Assembly (NCBI RefSeq): GCF_001742305.1
Contig: NZ_MJAT01000035.1
Span: 62,001 to 126,000 of the forward strand
Direction of reading: 5' to 3'
Source of the DNA: Desulfuribacillus stibiiarsenatis
Lineage (GTDB): Bacteria; Bacillota; Bacilli; Desulfuribacillales; Desulfuribacillaceae
Length of the DNA: 64,000 nt
Shown here: one piece after another, positions 1 through 8,982 of the stretch
Position numbering within the stretch: the first letter of the stretch is position 1
How the letters are laid out: the number at the start of each line of letters is the position of its first letter
Program-made: the position numbers and the translations under genes
Notes under the pieces: model-generated
The model's input: only the letters and a program-made list of their open reading frames with translations
Told to the model about the DNA's origin: nothing
The model's database searches: none

Positions 1-1143
1 ATTATTATGAACCTTCAGAATTCCGTAGAGCCAGTGCAACATTTAATGGGGCAGATTCAAATTCAAGATATTATTCAGCAGAGTCTGGAAAACTTAAACA
101 AAATCATCCGTGATGTATGTAATAAAATCGACGAGGATGCTGGTAAGGCGAATTTATCAAAAGAAGATGAGTTAAACATGCTAACGTTTAACTATCAAGG
201 GCTGGCCCTAGCTGTACGTCTCATCATTGACATCGAAGGAAGACTCGTAGAATCACTAACGGATATTGAGAAAACAGTCATAGAATCAAAGACAAAAATC
301 GACGAGCTTCTGGAGGAAGGTAGCTTGATGGTGGATTTGTTGAGTGGTGAACGTCAAGGGAACAAAAATGTCATTCAACTTATCTTTGAAGATGTCGATA
401 AATTTTTGTTCGATTTTCAAGTAGAATTAACGAATATATGTAAAGAGACGGATGAGCTTGCAAGTGTGGAAATTTCCTTTATGAAACACATGCGAGGCAT
501 CGAAAAGATGGTTATGAAGATAGAGAAGGCCATGAACCAACTCAGCAAGCTGAATTTATTTAGTCGTATTGAATTAGCACGCATCAACGCGCGAGACAGC
601 TCTTCCTTTGTCAATGAAATTAACAATATTTCAGAAGCAGTGATTAAAGAAGTAAAGGACAATGAAGAGTTTGTTGCTCGTCTGCGTGTCCAATTGGAGC
701 AGGATTTACAGACGTTCCAAGAAGTGTTGGGGAGTAACCGCACAAGTATTCAAGAGATGCTAGTGTTAGTGGATACATCCTTATCGCAAATGGATATCAT
801 CCGTACTCTAGTAATGCAAGCAATTCAACCAATCGGATACTCTGGGAAAAACATGGCTACGGAAATCGGTAACATAGAACGAAAAATTAACCAGCGCTAT
901 GCTCTCCATGAAATCATTGAGGAAATAAAAGTAAATTTGATGGAATTAGAGGGAGAAATCGAGACGAAATACCAAGCTGCTTTAGATAAACATCAAATCT
1001 CTCATTGGGAGAATCAAAGTCCAGAGTTGATGGAATTATTGAATCGTTTAACGACCCATTATGAGCGCACAGTTGCGAAACTCACATGGGAAGATACTTC
1101 CTTAGACATCGGTGAAGACGGTGGGGAGCTTACATTATTCTAA
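1..1143 (+). CDS. Chemosensory-type coiled-coil protein (5' end outside window)
   Basis: The frame is open from base 1 and the first Met is at base 7 with no visible ribosome binding site, so the gene probably begins upstream of the window. The protein is almost entirely helical, acidic and without membrane segments. A central stretch (IELARINARD, about residue 193) resembles the hairpin tip of methyl-accepting chemotaxis proteins. Two QDII-type segments (QIQIQDIIQQ near residue 17 and SQMDIIRTLV near residue 261) recall CheZ-like or chemoreceptor-partner helices. The following gene encodes a STAS antagonist 19 bp downstream with its own Shine-Dalgarno, so the two are probably co-transcribed. 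A cytoplasmic signalling scaffold or receptor-like role is inferred; I do not recognise a precise family. Confidence 0.6.
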   Translation: MIMNLQNSVEPVQHLMGQIQIQDIIQQSLENLNKIIRDVCNKIDEDAGKANLSKEDELNMLTFNYQGLALAVRLIIDIEGRLVESLTDIEKTVIESKTKIDELLEEGSLMVDLLSGERQGNKNVIQLIFEDVDKFLFDFQVELTNICKETDELASVEISFMKHMRGIEKMVMKIEKAMNQLSKLNLFSRIELARINARDSSSFVNEINNISEAVIKEVKDNEEFVARLRVQLEQDLQTFQEVLGSNRTSIQEMLVLVDTSLSQMDIIRTLVMQAIQPIGYSGKNMATEIGNIERKINQRYALHEIIEEIKVNLMELEGEIETKYQAALDKHQISHWENQSPELMELLNRLTTHYERTVAKLTWEDTSLDIGEDGGELTLF

Positions 1144-1162
1144 ATAGATAGGGGGAGTATGA

Positions 1163-1474
1163 ATGGAGATTAGTAGAATCGATCAAGATACTGTGATCGT
1201 AAGGCCGTTGGATCATGCGATTACACTGTATAATGCAGAAACTTTTAAAGACGCATTATTGCAAGTGATGGATGAAGGGACGCCATCAGTGATTATAGAT
1301 TTACAACACGTGACGAACATTGATAGCACGGGCCTAGGGAAAATACTAGTTTTTAACAAAAGGCTTAAGGAACAAGAGCGTAGCCTACGTCTGATTAATG
1401 TTAATCATGCACAAATTAAGACGCTATTTTCTGTGATTCGCTTATATGAGATTATAGAGATTGAAGGTATGTAG
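1163..1474 (+). CDS. STAS-domain anti-sigma factor antagonist-like protein
   Basis: A 103-residue single STAS domain. The motif NIDSTGLG contains Ser54 at the position phosphorylated in SpoIIAA/RsbV-type antagonists, preceded by the usual beta strand VIIDL. Such proteins bind a partner kinase or anti-sigma factor in the unphosphorylated form. The start follows GGGGGAG at 1151-1157; an ATG four bases earlier is in another frame. No RsbW/SpoIIAB-type kinase is adjacent. Its position just behind a chemosensory-type protein suggests that it serves a chemosensory or switch complex rather than the sporulation or general stress cascade, but that is inference from context. Confidence 0.85.
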   Translation: MEISRIDQDTVIVRPLDHAITLYNAETFKDALLQVMDEGTPSVIIDLQHVTNIDSTGLGKILVFNKRLKEQERSLRLINVNHAQIKTLFSVIRLYEIIEIEGM

Positions 1475-1491
1475 ATATATTTGTAGAAGGT

Positions 1492-2727
1492 CTAATTTGT
1501 CACCTCAGATTTTTTATTAACGAATGAGTATCTCCCATTGAAGTGAACTAGTTGCAACGGTACTCGTAATAATGGGAGTTCTTTGCCTTGTGCGAGGATA
1601 TCGAGAATGTCGATTAACTTTTGGATGTACACTCGAATGTTCATAGGGAACTTTAGCTCATTGCCTTCACGGCAAGAGAATAGCACCCAGTTACGAATCG
1701 TTTCATAATGAAAGGGAGATTTCCAGTCATTCGCTTCTTCGTAGATTACAAGAATTTTAGCAGTCAGGGTTGTAAGGTCTTCGGGCTGCATGGACTTCAA
1801 ATGTATGACAGGCTGCACATCAGTGAAACCATTGTTTAGAGAGGAAGCAGTAATACGTAACCGCTGTGCTAATGGCTCATAGGTTGGGATACCGCGTTCA
1901 CTGTTTTGAAGCAGCTCGTTCGTACCTACAAGTAAGAACATGCAATTGTGGATTTCGCCAGAGATACAACTATCAAAAAGAAAACGTAGATTCTCATAGA
2001 TTACCTGACGGATATCCGAACGAACATGAAGTGCTGTTTCTAGCTCATCAATTAACAGAATTATCCCTTGATAACCTAAGAGTGTAGATAGTTTAATAAA
2101 CGCTTTGAGAAAATCTAAAGCGTTGTTCCGGTCTACATGTCCTTTTATGCCAAATTTCGTTTTTAACGACTGAGGCATATTTTTTTCGCCTTTTATCCAG
2201 GAGGAAGTAGCATCCATCAGTTCGATATCTTTTTGAATCTTAGCACGGATAAAGGAAATGAACACCCTAGCAAAGTCTCCATGATACTGACTGATGACCT
2301 GTGTAACCTCGTAAATTTCCTTCGAAGCTAAAGTGCTATCTTCATAGGATTGCAGTTTTTTAATCCATTGATTGAAAATCTCTTCAAAGCCCTTCTCGGT
2401 AATCGTAACTGACTCGATCGAAAGATTATGCATGAATTGATAATAGAGCTCGTCCCATTTGTTGAGGGTAAAGCTATGATTCAACTGAAGTCGTGATACA
2501 ATAAAGTTCTGCCTCGTAGCCATGTTGTGAACATGTTGAAGTAAGAACGATTTACCAACCCCATAATCGCCGGATATAAATTTCATTGAACCATTACCTT
2601 CGGCTACTAAATCTAGATTCCGCTGCAATTCTATGATTTCAGCTTCTCTACTTACTAGAATCGAATCGACTGAAGATTTAGGAACGATTCCGTTTTTTAA
2701 TGAATGTATCATCAACTTAGCATCCAT
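1492..2727 (-). CDS. DUF2791/BrxD-like P-loop ATPase
   Basis: A cytosolic ATPase of 411 residues from the preferred start at 2727, where GGAAGG stands 9 bases upstream; a frame extension to 2793 adds 22 residues without a good ribosome binding site. Walker A is GDYGVGKS (residues 53-60) and Walker B is IILLIDELE (about 222-230), followed by an ORC/AAA-like C-terminal part. The arrangement matches the DUF2791 family, which includes BrxD of some BREX phage-defence systems. No other BREX gene (brxA, brxB, brxC, pglX, pglZ) lies within the window on either side, so it is an orphan here. It converges on the STAS gene with a 17-bp gap. A regulatory or defence ATPase is plausible; the function is not established. 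Confidence 0.7.
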   Translation of the reverse strand: MDAKLMIHSLKNGIVPKSSVDSILVSREAEIIELQRNLDLVAEGNGSMKFISGDYGVGKSFLLQHVHNMATRQNFIVSRLQLNHSFTLNKWDELYYQFMHNLSIESVTITEKGFEEIFNQWIKKLQSYEDSTLASKEIYEVTQVISQYHGDFARVFISFIRAKIQKDIELMDATSSWIKGEKNMPQSLKTKFGIKGHVDRNNALDFLKAFIKLSTLLGYQGIILLIDELETALHVRSDIRQVIYENLRFLFDSCISGEIHNCMFLLVGTNELLQNSERGIPTYEPLAQRLRITASSLNNGFTDVQPVIHLKSMQPEDLTTLTAKILVIYEEANDWKSPFHYETIRNWVLFSCREGNELKFPMNIRVYIQKLIDILDILAQGKELPLLRVPLQLVHFNGRYSFVNKKSEVTN

Positions 2728-2886
2728 ATTGTAATTCCTTCCGAATTTAGGCTCTATTACCCATATTATAAGGATAATTAGCTCATTTGTCATGTATTCG
2801 TTCTTCGTTTATACTGTAATTGTGCATAGTAGAAAAAAACAGAGAAAATAGATTGCTATATTATATGAATGGCGGGGGATTCGTCG

Positions 2887-3444
2887 ATGGAAGATAAAAT
2901 CAGGAAAGAAGTAGAAGGTAGAGTTGAAGATAGAAAAGATGAACAGTTGGATAAGAGCTCAGATGAAAACTTGGATGCAGGCTCAGATGATCAATCAGAA
3001 GGGTATCGCTATGGGAAAATGTATCATCGAGGTGCAGCCTATTTACTAGATTTAGTTCTAGTAGGAGTCGTAGCAATGGTGGTGAATGCTGGATTGTTCT
3101 TGGTCACAGGGAAGCCGATTGTTGCGGAAGAACTATACTCGTTAGGAACGAGCTACGATGAGACTACGTCTTTTGAAGCAATCTTCCTACTTCTTAACGC
3201 ATTGTATTTCGTGTTAATGCCTACTACTTCTTTTCAAGCGACATTTGGCAAGCACCTCTTTGGCATGAAGATTATTGATTTACAAGGAGAGCCGTTGACG
3301 CTCGGGAGATCCTTAGGGAGATATGTAGGGACGATGCTATCAGCGCTTATCTTTTATATTGGGTTTTTGATGATTGGCCTTACCAAGAATAAGCGGGGGC
3401 TACACGATATGTTAGCTAAGACATATGTCGTGTACCGCAAGTAG
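2887..3444 (+). CDS. RDD family membrane protein
   Basis: An RDD domain protein. A charged N-terminus of about 40 residues (rich in E, D, K, S) is followed by YHRGAAYLLDLVLVG, which carries the Arg/Asp signature of the family. There are three or four hydrophobic segments and the conserved loop FGKHLFGMKIID. RDD proteins are small integral membrane proteins, some implicated in ion transport, but most have no known substrate. The longest frame starts at 2869, but GCGGGGG at 2872-2878 sits correctly for the ATG at 2887, which I prefer (185 residues). The next gene starts 3 bp after the stop, so translation is probably coupled. Confidence 0.8.
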   Translation: MEDKIRKEVEGRVEDRKDEQLDKSSDENLDAGSDDQSEGYRYGKMYHRGAAYLLDLVLVGVVAMVVNAGLFLVTGKPIVAEELYSLGTSYDETTSFEAIFLLLNALYFVLMPTTSFQATFGKHLFGMKIIDLQGEPLTLGRSLGRYVGTMLSALIFYIGFLMIGLTKNKRGLHDMLAKTYVVYRK

Positions 3445-3447
3445 TCT

Positions 3448-4092
3448 ATGATGCGTATTTACACATCTTTACGAAATGCATTAGCCATCATTCACAAGCG
3501 TGACTGGCTATGGATTGCTTGCTTTAATGCAATTGTAGTAGTAACTCTTATCATCTTATCGTTTGTGCTGTATGATGGTCTGGTTGAAGGTGAGTATCAG
3601 ATGAATGATACAGCCGATATAGAGGAAAAGCAGTACATGGATTCCCAGTTGATGCGGGACATTCAAGTGAAGACGGGCTTGAACCAAGAAATCAGCCGAA
3701 AAATTATAGAACAAGCGGAACAGTACGAACATCTCTCCGTAGAACTTATACTTTCAGTGATGCTCATCGAAAGTACATACCAAGCTGACGCAGTCAGCGG
3801 TGCTGGTGCCATTGGCATTATGCAAGTCATGCCAAATACCGGACAATGGTTAGCGGAGAAGCTAGGCAAGTCATTCCAAGCAGAATTATTATTTGATCCA
3901 ATCTATAATATGGAGCTTGGATGCTTTTATTTAAACGATTTAATGGAACGGTATGGCGATTTGCATACGGCACTCACAGCCTATAATCGTGGCGAGACAG
4001 GTATGGAGCAGTATCGGCAAATGCATGAACGAACAATATCGAGCTATAGTTTAAATGTCATACAGCAACTAAACAACGCGGAGAAAAGGTAG
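3448..4092 (+). CDS. Membrane-anchored lytic transglycosylase (SLT domain)
   Basis: A 214-residue cell-wall hydrolase of the soluble lytic transglycosylase fold. One transmembrane helix (about residues 20-43) places the enzyme outside the membrane. The SLT domain follows, with catalytic Glu108 in LIESTY, then GAIGIMQVMP and the C-terminal LTAYNRGE signature. It cleaves the MurNAc-GlcNAc bond of peptidoglycan with 1,6-anhydro product formation; this is family knowledge. It has no strong ribosome binding site of its own and follows the RDD gene by 3 bp, which suggests translational coupling. Its stop codon lies inside the hairpin shared with the convergent ABC permease gene. Confidence 0.88.
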   Translation: MMRIYTSLRNALAIIHKRDWLWIACFNAIVVVTLIILSFVLYDGLVEGEYQMNDTADIEEKQYMDSQLMRDIQVKTGLNQEISRKIIEQAEQYEHLSVELILSVMLIESTYQADAVSGAGAIGIMQVMPNTGQWLAEKLGKSFQAELLFDPIYNMELGCFYLNDLMERYGDLHTALTAYNRGETGMEQYRQMHERTISSYSLNVIQQLNNAEKR

Positions 4093-4111
4093 GTCGTTAC
4101 GACCTACCTTT
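4085..4111. terminator. Hairpin between convergent genes
   Basis: A perfect 12-bp inverted repeat (AAAGGTAGGTCG, loop TTA, and its complement) overlaps the 3' ends of both the transglycosylase gene and the convergent ABC permease gene. Flanking T tracts are short (TTTTC on the minus strand), so it is a plausible but weak bidirectional terminator. Confidence 0.6.
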
Positions 4112-4921
4112 CATAATCCATTTCTCTAAGCGATGTACCCCTTGATACATCAAAGTCGCGATACAAGCGATGATGAGTAGACTCATCATCACTAAGGTGA
4201 AATTAAATACCTGGAAACCATATATGATCAAATAACCCAGACCCTGTTTTGCAACTAAAAACTCTCCTACAATAACCCCAACCCATGCCAGACCAACATT
4301 GACTTTCAAAGTAGATACAATGGTAGGCACAGATGCCGGCAAGATAACTTTGGAATAAATGTCTTTCTTGGATCCTCCAAAGGTTTGAATTACCTTTATA
4401 TAGTTAGGATTTACTTCTTTGAAGTTCGTATAGACTACAATCGTTGTGATAATGATGGTAATCGCCAACGCCATAGCCATAATTGAAAAGAATCCAGGAC
4501 CAAGGCTGACGATGAAAAGTGGTCCTAAGGCTACCTTCGGCATACTGTTTAGTACGACTAAATACGGTTCTAACACACGATTGAGGAATGGCGACCACCA
4601 TATAATCGTGGCTAGGACTGTTCCTAATATGGTTCCCAGTAAAAAGCCTATCACGGTCTCCATTAACGTCATAGAGATATGAGGAAGCAGGGAGCCATCA
4701 GCAATTTTCACTAAGAATAGATCGAATATTTTTGAAGGGTAACTAAAGATTAACGGGTTGATCCAACGGTTCGAAGACGCGATTTCCCAAGATACGAAGA
4801 AACCAATCAGAATCGATATTTGTACAAGGAATACTTTGATTTTCTCGATACGTAGGTTCTTCACATGTGCCGCATGGATCTTTTTTGGCTCTATGGGCCC
4901 TGAACTGCAGACATTATTCAT
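4097..4921 (-). CDS. NitT/TauT-type ABC transporter permease
   Basis: The inner-membrane permease of a nitrate/sulfonate/taurine-type importer, with about six transmembrane helices. The cytoplasmic EAA-like loop ([19 protein letters not shown]) is the contact with the ATPase. The start at 4921 follows GGAAGGAG by 10 bases and overlaps the upstream ATPase gene by 8 bp; an 81-bp frame extension to 5002 lies inside the ATPase gene and is unlikely. The length of 274 residues is usual. The substrate cannot be read from the sequence: taurine, aliphatic sulfonate, nitrate, bicarbonate and thiamine-pyrimidine importers share this architecture. Confidence 0.9.
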   Translation of the reverse strand: MNNVCSSGPIEPKKIHAAHVKNLRIEKIKVFLVQISILIGFFVSWEIASSNRWINPLIFSYPSKIFDLFLVKIADGSLLPHISMTLMETVIGFLLGTILGTVLATIIWWSPFLNRVLEPYLVVLNSMPKVALGPLFIVSLGPGFFSIMAMALAITIIITTIVVYTNFKEVNPNYIKVIQTFGGSKKDIYSKVILPASVPTIVSTLKVNVGLAWVGVIVGEFLVAKQGLGYLIIYGFQVFNFTLVMMSLLIIACIATLMYQGVHRLEKWIMKGRS

Positions 4922-5693
4922 CTTGGTCCAACTCCTTCCAAATTTTGTGGAAGATCTCATAGAAACCGTCCACTTCTCTAGCGAGGAAAGGTTTGGTTTC
5001 ACGAATATGCTCAGGGATTTCGATGATTTCTTTGATTCGTCCAGGATTGTTATCGAGGATAGCGATCTTATCGCTCATCGCAATCGCCTCTGCAATATCG
5101 TGGGTCACAAGAATGGCTGTCTTATTTTGTTTCTTTAACGTATCGAATACGAGGTCTTCGAGTTTTAATTTATTCTGATAGTCAAGGGCTGAAAATGGTT
5201 CATCTAATAGAAGTACCTCAGGGCTAGATACTAGAGTGCGTACAAGGGCTGCGCGCTGTCTCATGCCACCTGATAATTGAGAAGGATAGTGATGCTGATA
5301 TTTACCTAGACCTAATTCATCTAGTAGATACTTGGCATGCTCTATGGAATCCTTCGTTAATTGACCCATTACTTCTAAGCCGACGCAGGCGTTTTTCAGA
5401 ATTGACTTCCATTCAAACAGATAATCGGACTGTAACATATATCCAACGGTAGCAGATGGTTTTGTGATTAATTGATTGTCAATTGAAATGGAGCCGCAGG
5501 TAGGCTGAAGTAATCCAGCGATACAAGATAAAATCGTGCTTTTCCCACAGCCACTAGGGCCGACGAGGCTAATAAATTCCCCTCTTTGTATTGCTAATTG
5601 AATGTTTTCGATTGCTACGTTAGCTTCTTTGTTCGTAACATAAACATGGGTTAAATTTTCTATTGAAATTTTTGGATTTTCCATACCAATCAC
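4914..5693 (-). CDS. NitT/TauT-type ABC transporter ATP-binding protein
   Basis: A 259-residue ABC ATPase that energises the permease encoded next to it. Walker A is GPSGCGKST, the Q-loop segment contains [10 protein letters not shown], the ABC signature is LSGGMRQR, Walker B is [12 protein letters not shown], and the switch histidine is in LVTHD. The frame begins with GTG at 5693, overlapping the stop of the lipoprotein gene as GTGA; an ATG three codons later (5684) is an alternative start and neither has a strong ribosome binding site. Tight overlaps on both sides show a single transcription unit of lipoprotein, ATPase and permease. Confidence 0.93.
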   Translation of the reverse strand: MIGMENPKISIENLTHVYVTNKEANVAIENIQLAIQRGEFISLVGPSGCGKSTILSCIAGLLQPTCGSISIDNQLITKPSATVGYMLQSDYLFEWKSILKNACVGLEVMGQLTKDSIEHAKYLLDELGLGKYQHHYPSQLSGGMRQRAALVRTLVSSPEVLLLDEPFSALDYQNKLKLEDLVFDTLKKQNKTAILVTHDIAEAIAMSDKIAILDNNPGRIKEIIEIPEHIRETKPFLAREVDGFYEIFHKIWKELDQDE

Positions 5694-6685
5694 TTTTTCA
5701 TAGCTTTTTGTGCGAAACTTGTGTCAACTAGCTTAGAGTATTCGGCGCGTTTTTGTAATTCACCAGCTTCGTCAATGATATCTTGTAAGAGAATCCATTC
5801 AGCTTCATCAAGAATTGGGTTTGTATCATAAGACTGTTGTGCCTTATACCGCTCCACGACAGAAGTTATAAGTGATAAATCAGTATCTTCGAAGAATGGA
5901 GCAATTGATTTTGCAACTACATCTGCTGGTTGCTCATAGACCCACTTTTGTGCTTTGTATAATGCGTTCGTAAACTTTTGGACTACTTCTTTATTCTTTT
6001 GGATATAGCTGTCTTTGGCCATGAAGGACGTGTAAGGGATGTTCCCACTTTCCGCACCAAAGGAGGCAATGACATGACCAATTCCTTCTTTTTCAAAGAT
6101 AGAAGCCTGTGGCTCAAATAGCTGTACATACTCCCCAGTGCCACCAGCGAAAGCGTTAGGGATATTCCCGAAGTCGATATTCTGAATTAGCTCTAGGTCT
6201 TGCTGTGGGTGAATCCCGTGTTTCTTTAACACGAACTCTCCTACCATTTGAGGCATTCCGCCCTTGCGTTGCCCTAAGAATACACTACCCTTTAAATCAT
6301 CCCACTTGAAATTTGGCTGTGGCGTTCTTGCGACTAGGAAAGTGCCGTCAGTTTGGGTGAGCTGTGCGAAATTCACAACGATGTCATCTGTCCCCTGCTG
6401 ATACACATAAATACTCGTTTCACTTCCTACAAGGGCAATGTCAGCGCCACCGGAAAGTAAAGTGGTCATGGTTTTGTCGCCACCCCAAGCGGTAGTGATC
6501 TGCACATCCAATCCTTCCTCCGCAAAAAACCCTTCAGAAACTGCTACGTACTGCGGTGCATAAAAAATTGAACGTGTAACCTCAGCTACCTGGACAGTCT
6601 GGAGTTCAGTCGAGGATTTGCCACAGCCAGTAAAAACTAAAGATACGGTCAATAAAATGATAAGGCAAAGCTGCATTTTTCTCAT
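5690..6685 (-). CDS. NMT1/SsuA-type ABC transporter substrate-binding lipoprotein
   Basis: The solute receptor of the importer, 331 residues from the ATG at 6685, with AAGGAG 13 bases upstream. A GTG at 6697 is too close to that ribosome binding site. A type II signal peptide ends in the lipobox FTGC, with lipidated Cys21. The mature domain has the NMT1/periplasmic-binding type II pattern (RSIFYAPQYVA, then GGDKTMTTLLSGGADIALVG). Family members bind sulfonates, nitrate, taurine or the thiamine precursor HMP. I see no TPP riboswitch upstream, so thiamine control is not supported by this sequence. It is the first gene of the operon. Confidence 0.9.
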   Translation of the reverse strand: MRKMQLCLIILLTVSLVFTGCGKSSTELQTVQVAEVTRSIFYAPQYVAVSEGFFAEEGLDVQITTAWGGDKTMTTLLSGGADIALVGSETSIYVYQQGTDDIVVNFAQLTQTDGTFLVARTPQPNFKWDDLKGSVFLGQRKGGMPQMVGEFVLKKHGIHPQQDLELIQNIDFGNIPNAFAGGTGEYVQLFEPQASIFEKEGIGHVIASFGAESGNIPYTSFMAKDSYIQKNKEVVQKFTNALYKAQKWVYEQPADVVAKSIAPFFEDTDLSLITSVVERYKAQQSYDTNPILDEAEWILLQDIIDEAGELQKRAEYSKLVDTSFAQKAMKK

Positions 6686-6741
6686 AAAACTATACACACT
6701 CCTTATAGAATCTTTTGATTGTAAAGGTCGGAATCATTTGT

Positions 6742-6771
6742 ATAGTATTCATGCATAGGCGAATGTGTCAC
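6742..6771 (-). promoter_or_regulatory. Candidate sigma-A promoter for the ABC importer operon
   Basis: On the minus strand GTGACA (6766-6771) and TACTAT (6742-6747) are separated by 18 bp and lie about 55 bp upstream of the lipoprotein start. The hexamers are imperfect, so this is tentative. Confidence 0.35.
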
Positions 6772-6899
6772 AATCTACAAAAAAAAGAATGCAAATTAAG
6801 GAGAAATATCGTGAAAAATGTCGATATATGTAAAATGCATGATATAATTAGACACAAAGGTCAAATTTAAGGGTTAGATGTGGAAATTGGGGTGATAGG

Positions 6900-8843
6900 A
6901 TGGGTAATGAGAGTAATAAGAAAACGATTATGGTTCAAAGCCTTACAATACCAGCGAGGATAATAGGTATCTATGCTTTTTTAAGCAGCGCGTGGATCGT
7001 TTTTTCCGATCGTCTTTTAGTTGTTTTTATTACTGATCCTAACGCTTTAACAACAGCACAAACGCTAAAAGGATGGTTCTTTATTTTTGTCACATCCGCG
7101 TTTTTGTTCGTTTTGATTTATATATATGTAAGAGAGATACTTGAACAAAAAAGGAAAGCAGCATTAACTGCCTCTGTGTTAGAAAATGCAGTAGAGGGAG
7201 TTATGATTGTAGATAAAGATTGGAAAATATACTCCATTAATAAAGCACTCACAAAAATCACTGGCATTCCAAAAGAAAATTTAATAGGTAAGTTTGCAAC
7301 AGAACTAATGTCTAAGTTTAATGAGGAAAATTTCCAGACTGAAATATGGGAGCAGATTGTTAAGACAGGCAATTGGTCTGGAGAGATGTGGGCAGAAAAG
7401 GGAAATGGAGAACAATACTTAGCGCGGATTACGATCAGCTCTGTCAAAAATGAAACTGGTGAGAACACCCATTATATTGTGTTCGCATCTGACATAACAC
7501 AAGAGAAGTTTCTCGAAGATAAAGCAAACTATTTAGCCTTAAATGACCCATTAACAGAGCTCCCGAATCGAGCATTTATCGTACAACATATGAAACAATT
7601 ACTTATCGATGGCCAAAATTCAGATTATCTATTTTGTGTATATTTAATAGATTTAGATGAATTCCAGCAAATTAACGAATGCTTCGGTCATGATTGGGGT
7701 GACACGGTTCTAAAAGAAGTAGCATCTAGACTTGTCAACATTGACAATCAATTGACAATTGCCAGGTATAGTGGGGATATCTTCATCGTTGTTCAATCGT
7801 TTCCGAGGTTTACAACAGAAGTAAACGAACAACAATTCACAACACTTGCGCAATCAATCTGGAATATTTTCCAAAAACCTTTTTCTATCAATCAAGAGGA
7901 AATATTTATCACTGCTAGTATCGGAATAAGTATATATCCACAGGATGGACAAGCATGGGAATACTTACTGAAGAATGCAGAGAGCGCTACCCAAGATGCG
8001 AAGCGTCACGGCAAGAATTGTTACCGTCTATACGCACCAGATATGAATCAGCGTGCTGTGGAAAGACTCTCGATGCAAAACAATCTGCGGCTTGCGTTAG
8101 AACGCAAGGAATTTGTATTACATTATCAGCCGCAACTTGATGTGCATACGAATCACATCATTGGAATGGAAGCTTTAATTCGTTGGCAGCATCCGGCGTT
8201 AGGAATGGTATCGCCAGCACAGTTTATCCCTTTGGCAGAAGAAATGGGACTCATTGTAGCAATCGGTGAATGGGTTCTAGAAACAGCTTGTACGCAGAAC
8301 CGTCAATGGCAAGAGCAAGGTTTGCCAGAAGTTAGCATGGGCGTGAATTTATCGGCTTTACAATTTAAAAATTCGAATCTACATGAAATAGTGAAGAATG
8401 TCCTGGATCAATCAAGATTGGACGCAGGATTGCTTGATTTAGAAATCACGGAACAAATTGCAATGGACGGAGAGAGCTCGATAGAAATCTTGCAATCGAT
8501 TAAAGAATTAGGTGTGTCAATTTCTATTGATGATTTTGGTACAGGTTATTCCTCGTTTAAATATTTGAAGGAGTTTCCAATTAAAACAATTAAAATTGAC
8601 CGCTCCTTTATAAAAAATATTCATCAAAATGAAAAAAATCGAGGAATTGTTACAGCAATTATTGCGATGGCATATACCCTTGGTTTACAAGTACTAGCAG
8701 AAGGTGTAGAACTTGCCGAGGAACTGGATATCTTGAAAGAGGTAGGTTGTGACTTCTACCAAGGTTACTATTTCAGTAAACCTTTACCATGCGAAGAAAT
8801 ACAAAGGTTACTAAATCCACCGTGCGAATCTACCAACTTTTAG
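6900..8843 (+). CDS. Membrane PAS-GGDEF-EAL protein, probable c-di-GMP phosphodiesterase
   Basis: A 647-residue signalling protein. Two transmembrane helices (about residues 18-40 and 58-80) are followed by a PAS domain (about 88-200), a GGDEF domain (about 210-375) and an EAL domain (about 390-640). The GGDEF active-site loop reads ARYSGDIF instead of GGDEF/GGEEF, so cyclase activity is probably lost. The EAL domain keeps its catalytic motifs: MEALIRW, LEITEQ, SIDDFGTGYSS, KIDRSFI and LAEGVE. The likely reaction is hydrolysis of cyclic di-GMP to pGpG, perhaps controlled by GTP bound at the degenerate domain. The start follows GGGGTGAT. It is divergent from the ABC importer operon. Confidence 0.92.
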   Translation: MGNESNKKTIMVQSLTIPARIIGIYAFLSSAWIVFSDRLLVVFITDPNALTTAQTLKGWFFIFVTSAFLFVLIYIYVREILEQKRKAALTASVLENAVEGVMIVDKDWKIYSINKALTKITGIPKENLIGKFATELMSKFNEENFQTEIWEQIVKTGNWSGEMWAEKGNGEQYLARITISSVKNETGENTHYIVFASDITQEKFLEDKANYLALNDPLTELPNRAFIVQHMKQLLIDGQNSDYLFCVYLIDLDEFQQINECFGHDWGDTVLKEVASRLVNIDNQLTIARYSGDIFIVVQSFPRFTTEVNEQQFTTLAQSIWNIFQKPFSINQEEIFITASIGISIYPQDGQAWEYLLKNAESATQDAKRHGKNCYRLYAPDMNQRAVERLSMQNNLRLALERKEFVLHYQPQLDVHTNHIIGMEALIRWQHPALGMVSPAQFIPLAEEMGLIVAIGEWVLETACTQNRQWQEQGLPEVSMGVNLSALQFKNSNLHEIVKNVLDQSRLDAGLLDLEITEQIAMDGESSIEILQSIKELGVSISIDDFGTGYSSFKYLKEFPIKTIKIDRSFIKNIHQNEKNRGIVTAIIAMAYTLGLQVLAEGVELAEELDILKEVGCDFYQGYYFSKPLPCEEIQRLLNPPCESTNF

Positions 8844-8982
8844 TCATAGTAATGACTACTAAAAAAGCACTACATTTTGTGAAAATGTGCTATAATGAAA
8901 TTATTATATTTGCACTTTTTGTACAAGTAATTGTATATGCTTTTGATATATGTATTTATATATAAATTAGGGGAGAGTTACC

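Noticed and set aside
6698-6899. Possible TPP riboswitch upstream of the ABC importer
   Set aside because: No CTGAGA-type core or matching helices were found, so thiamine-related control is not claimed.
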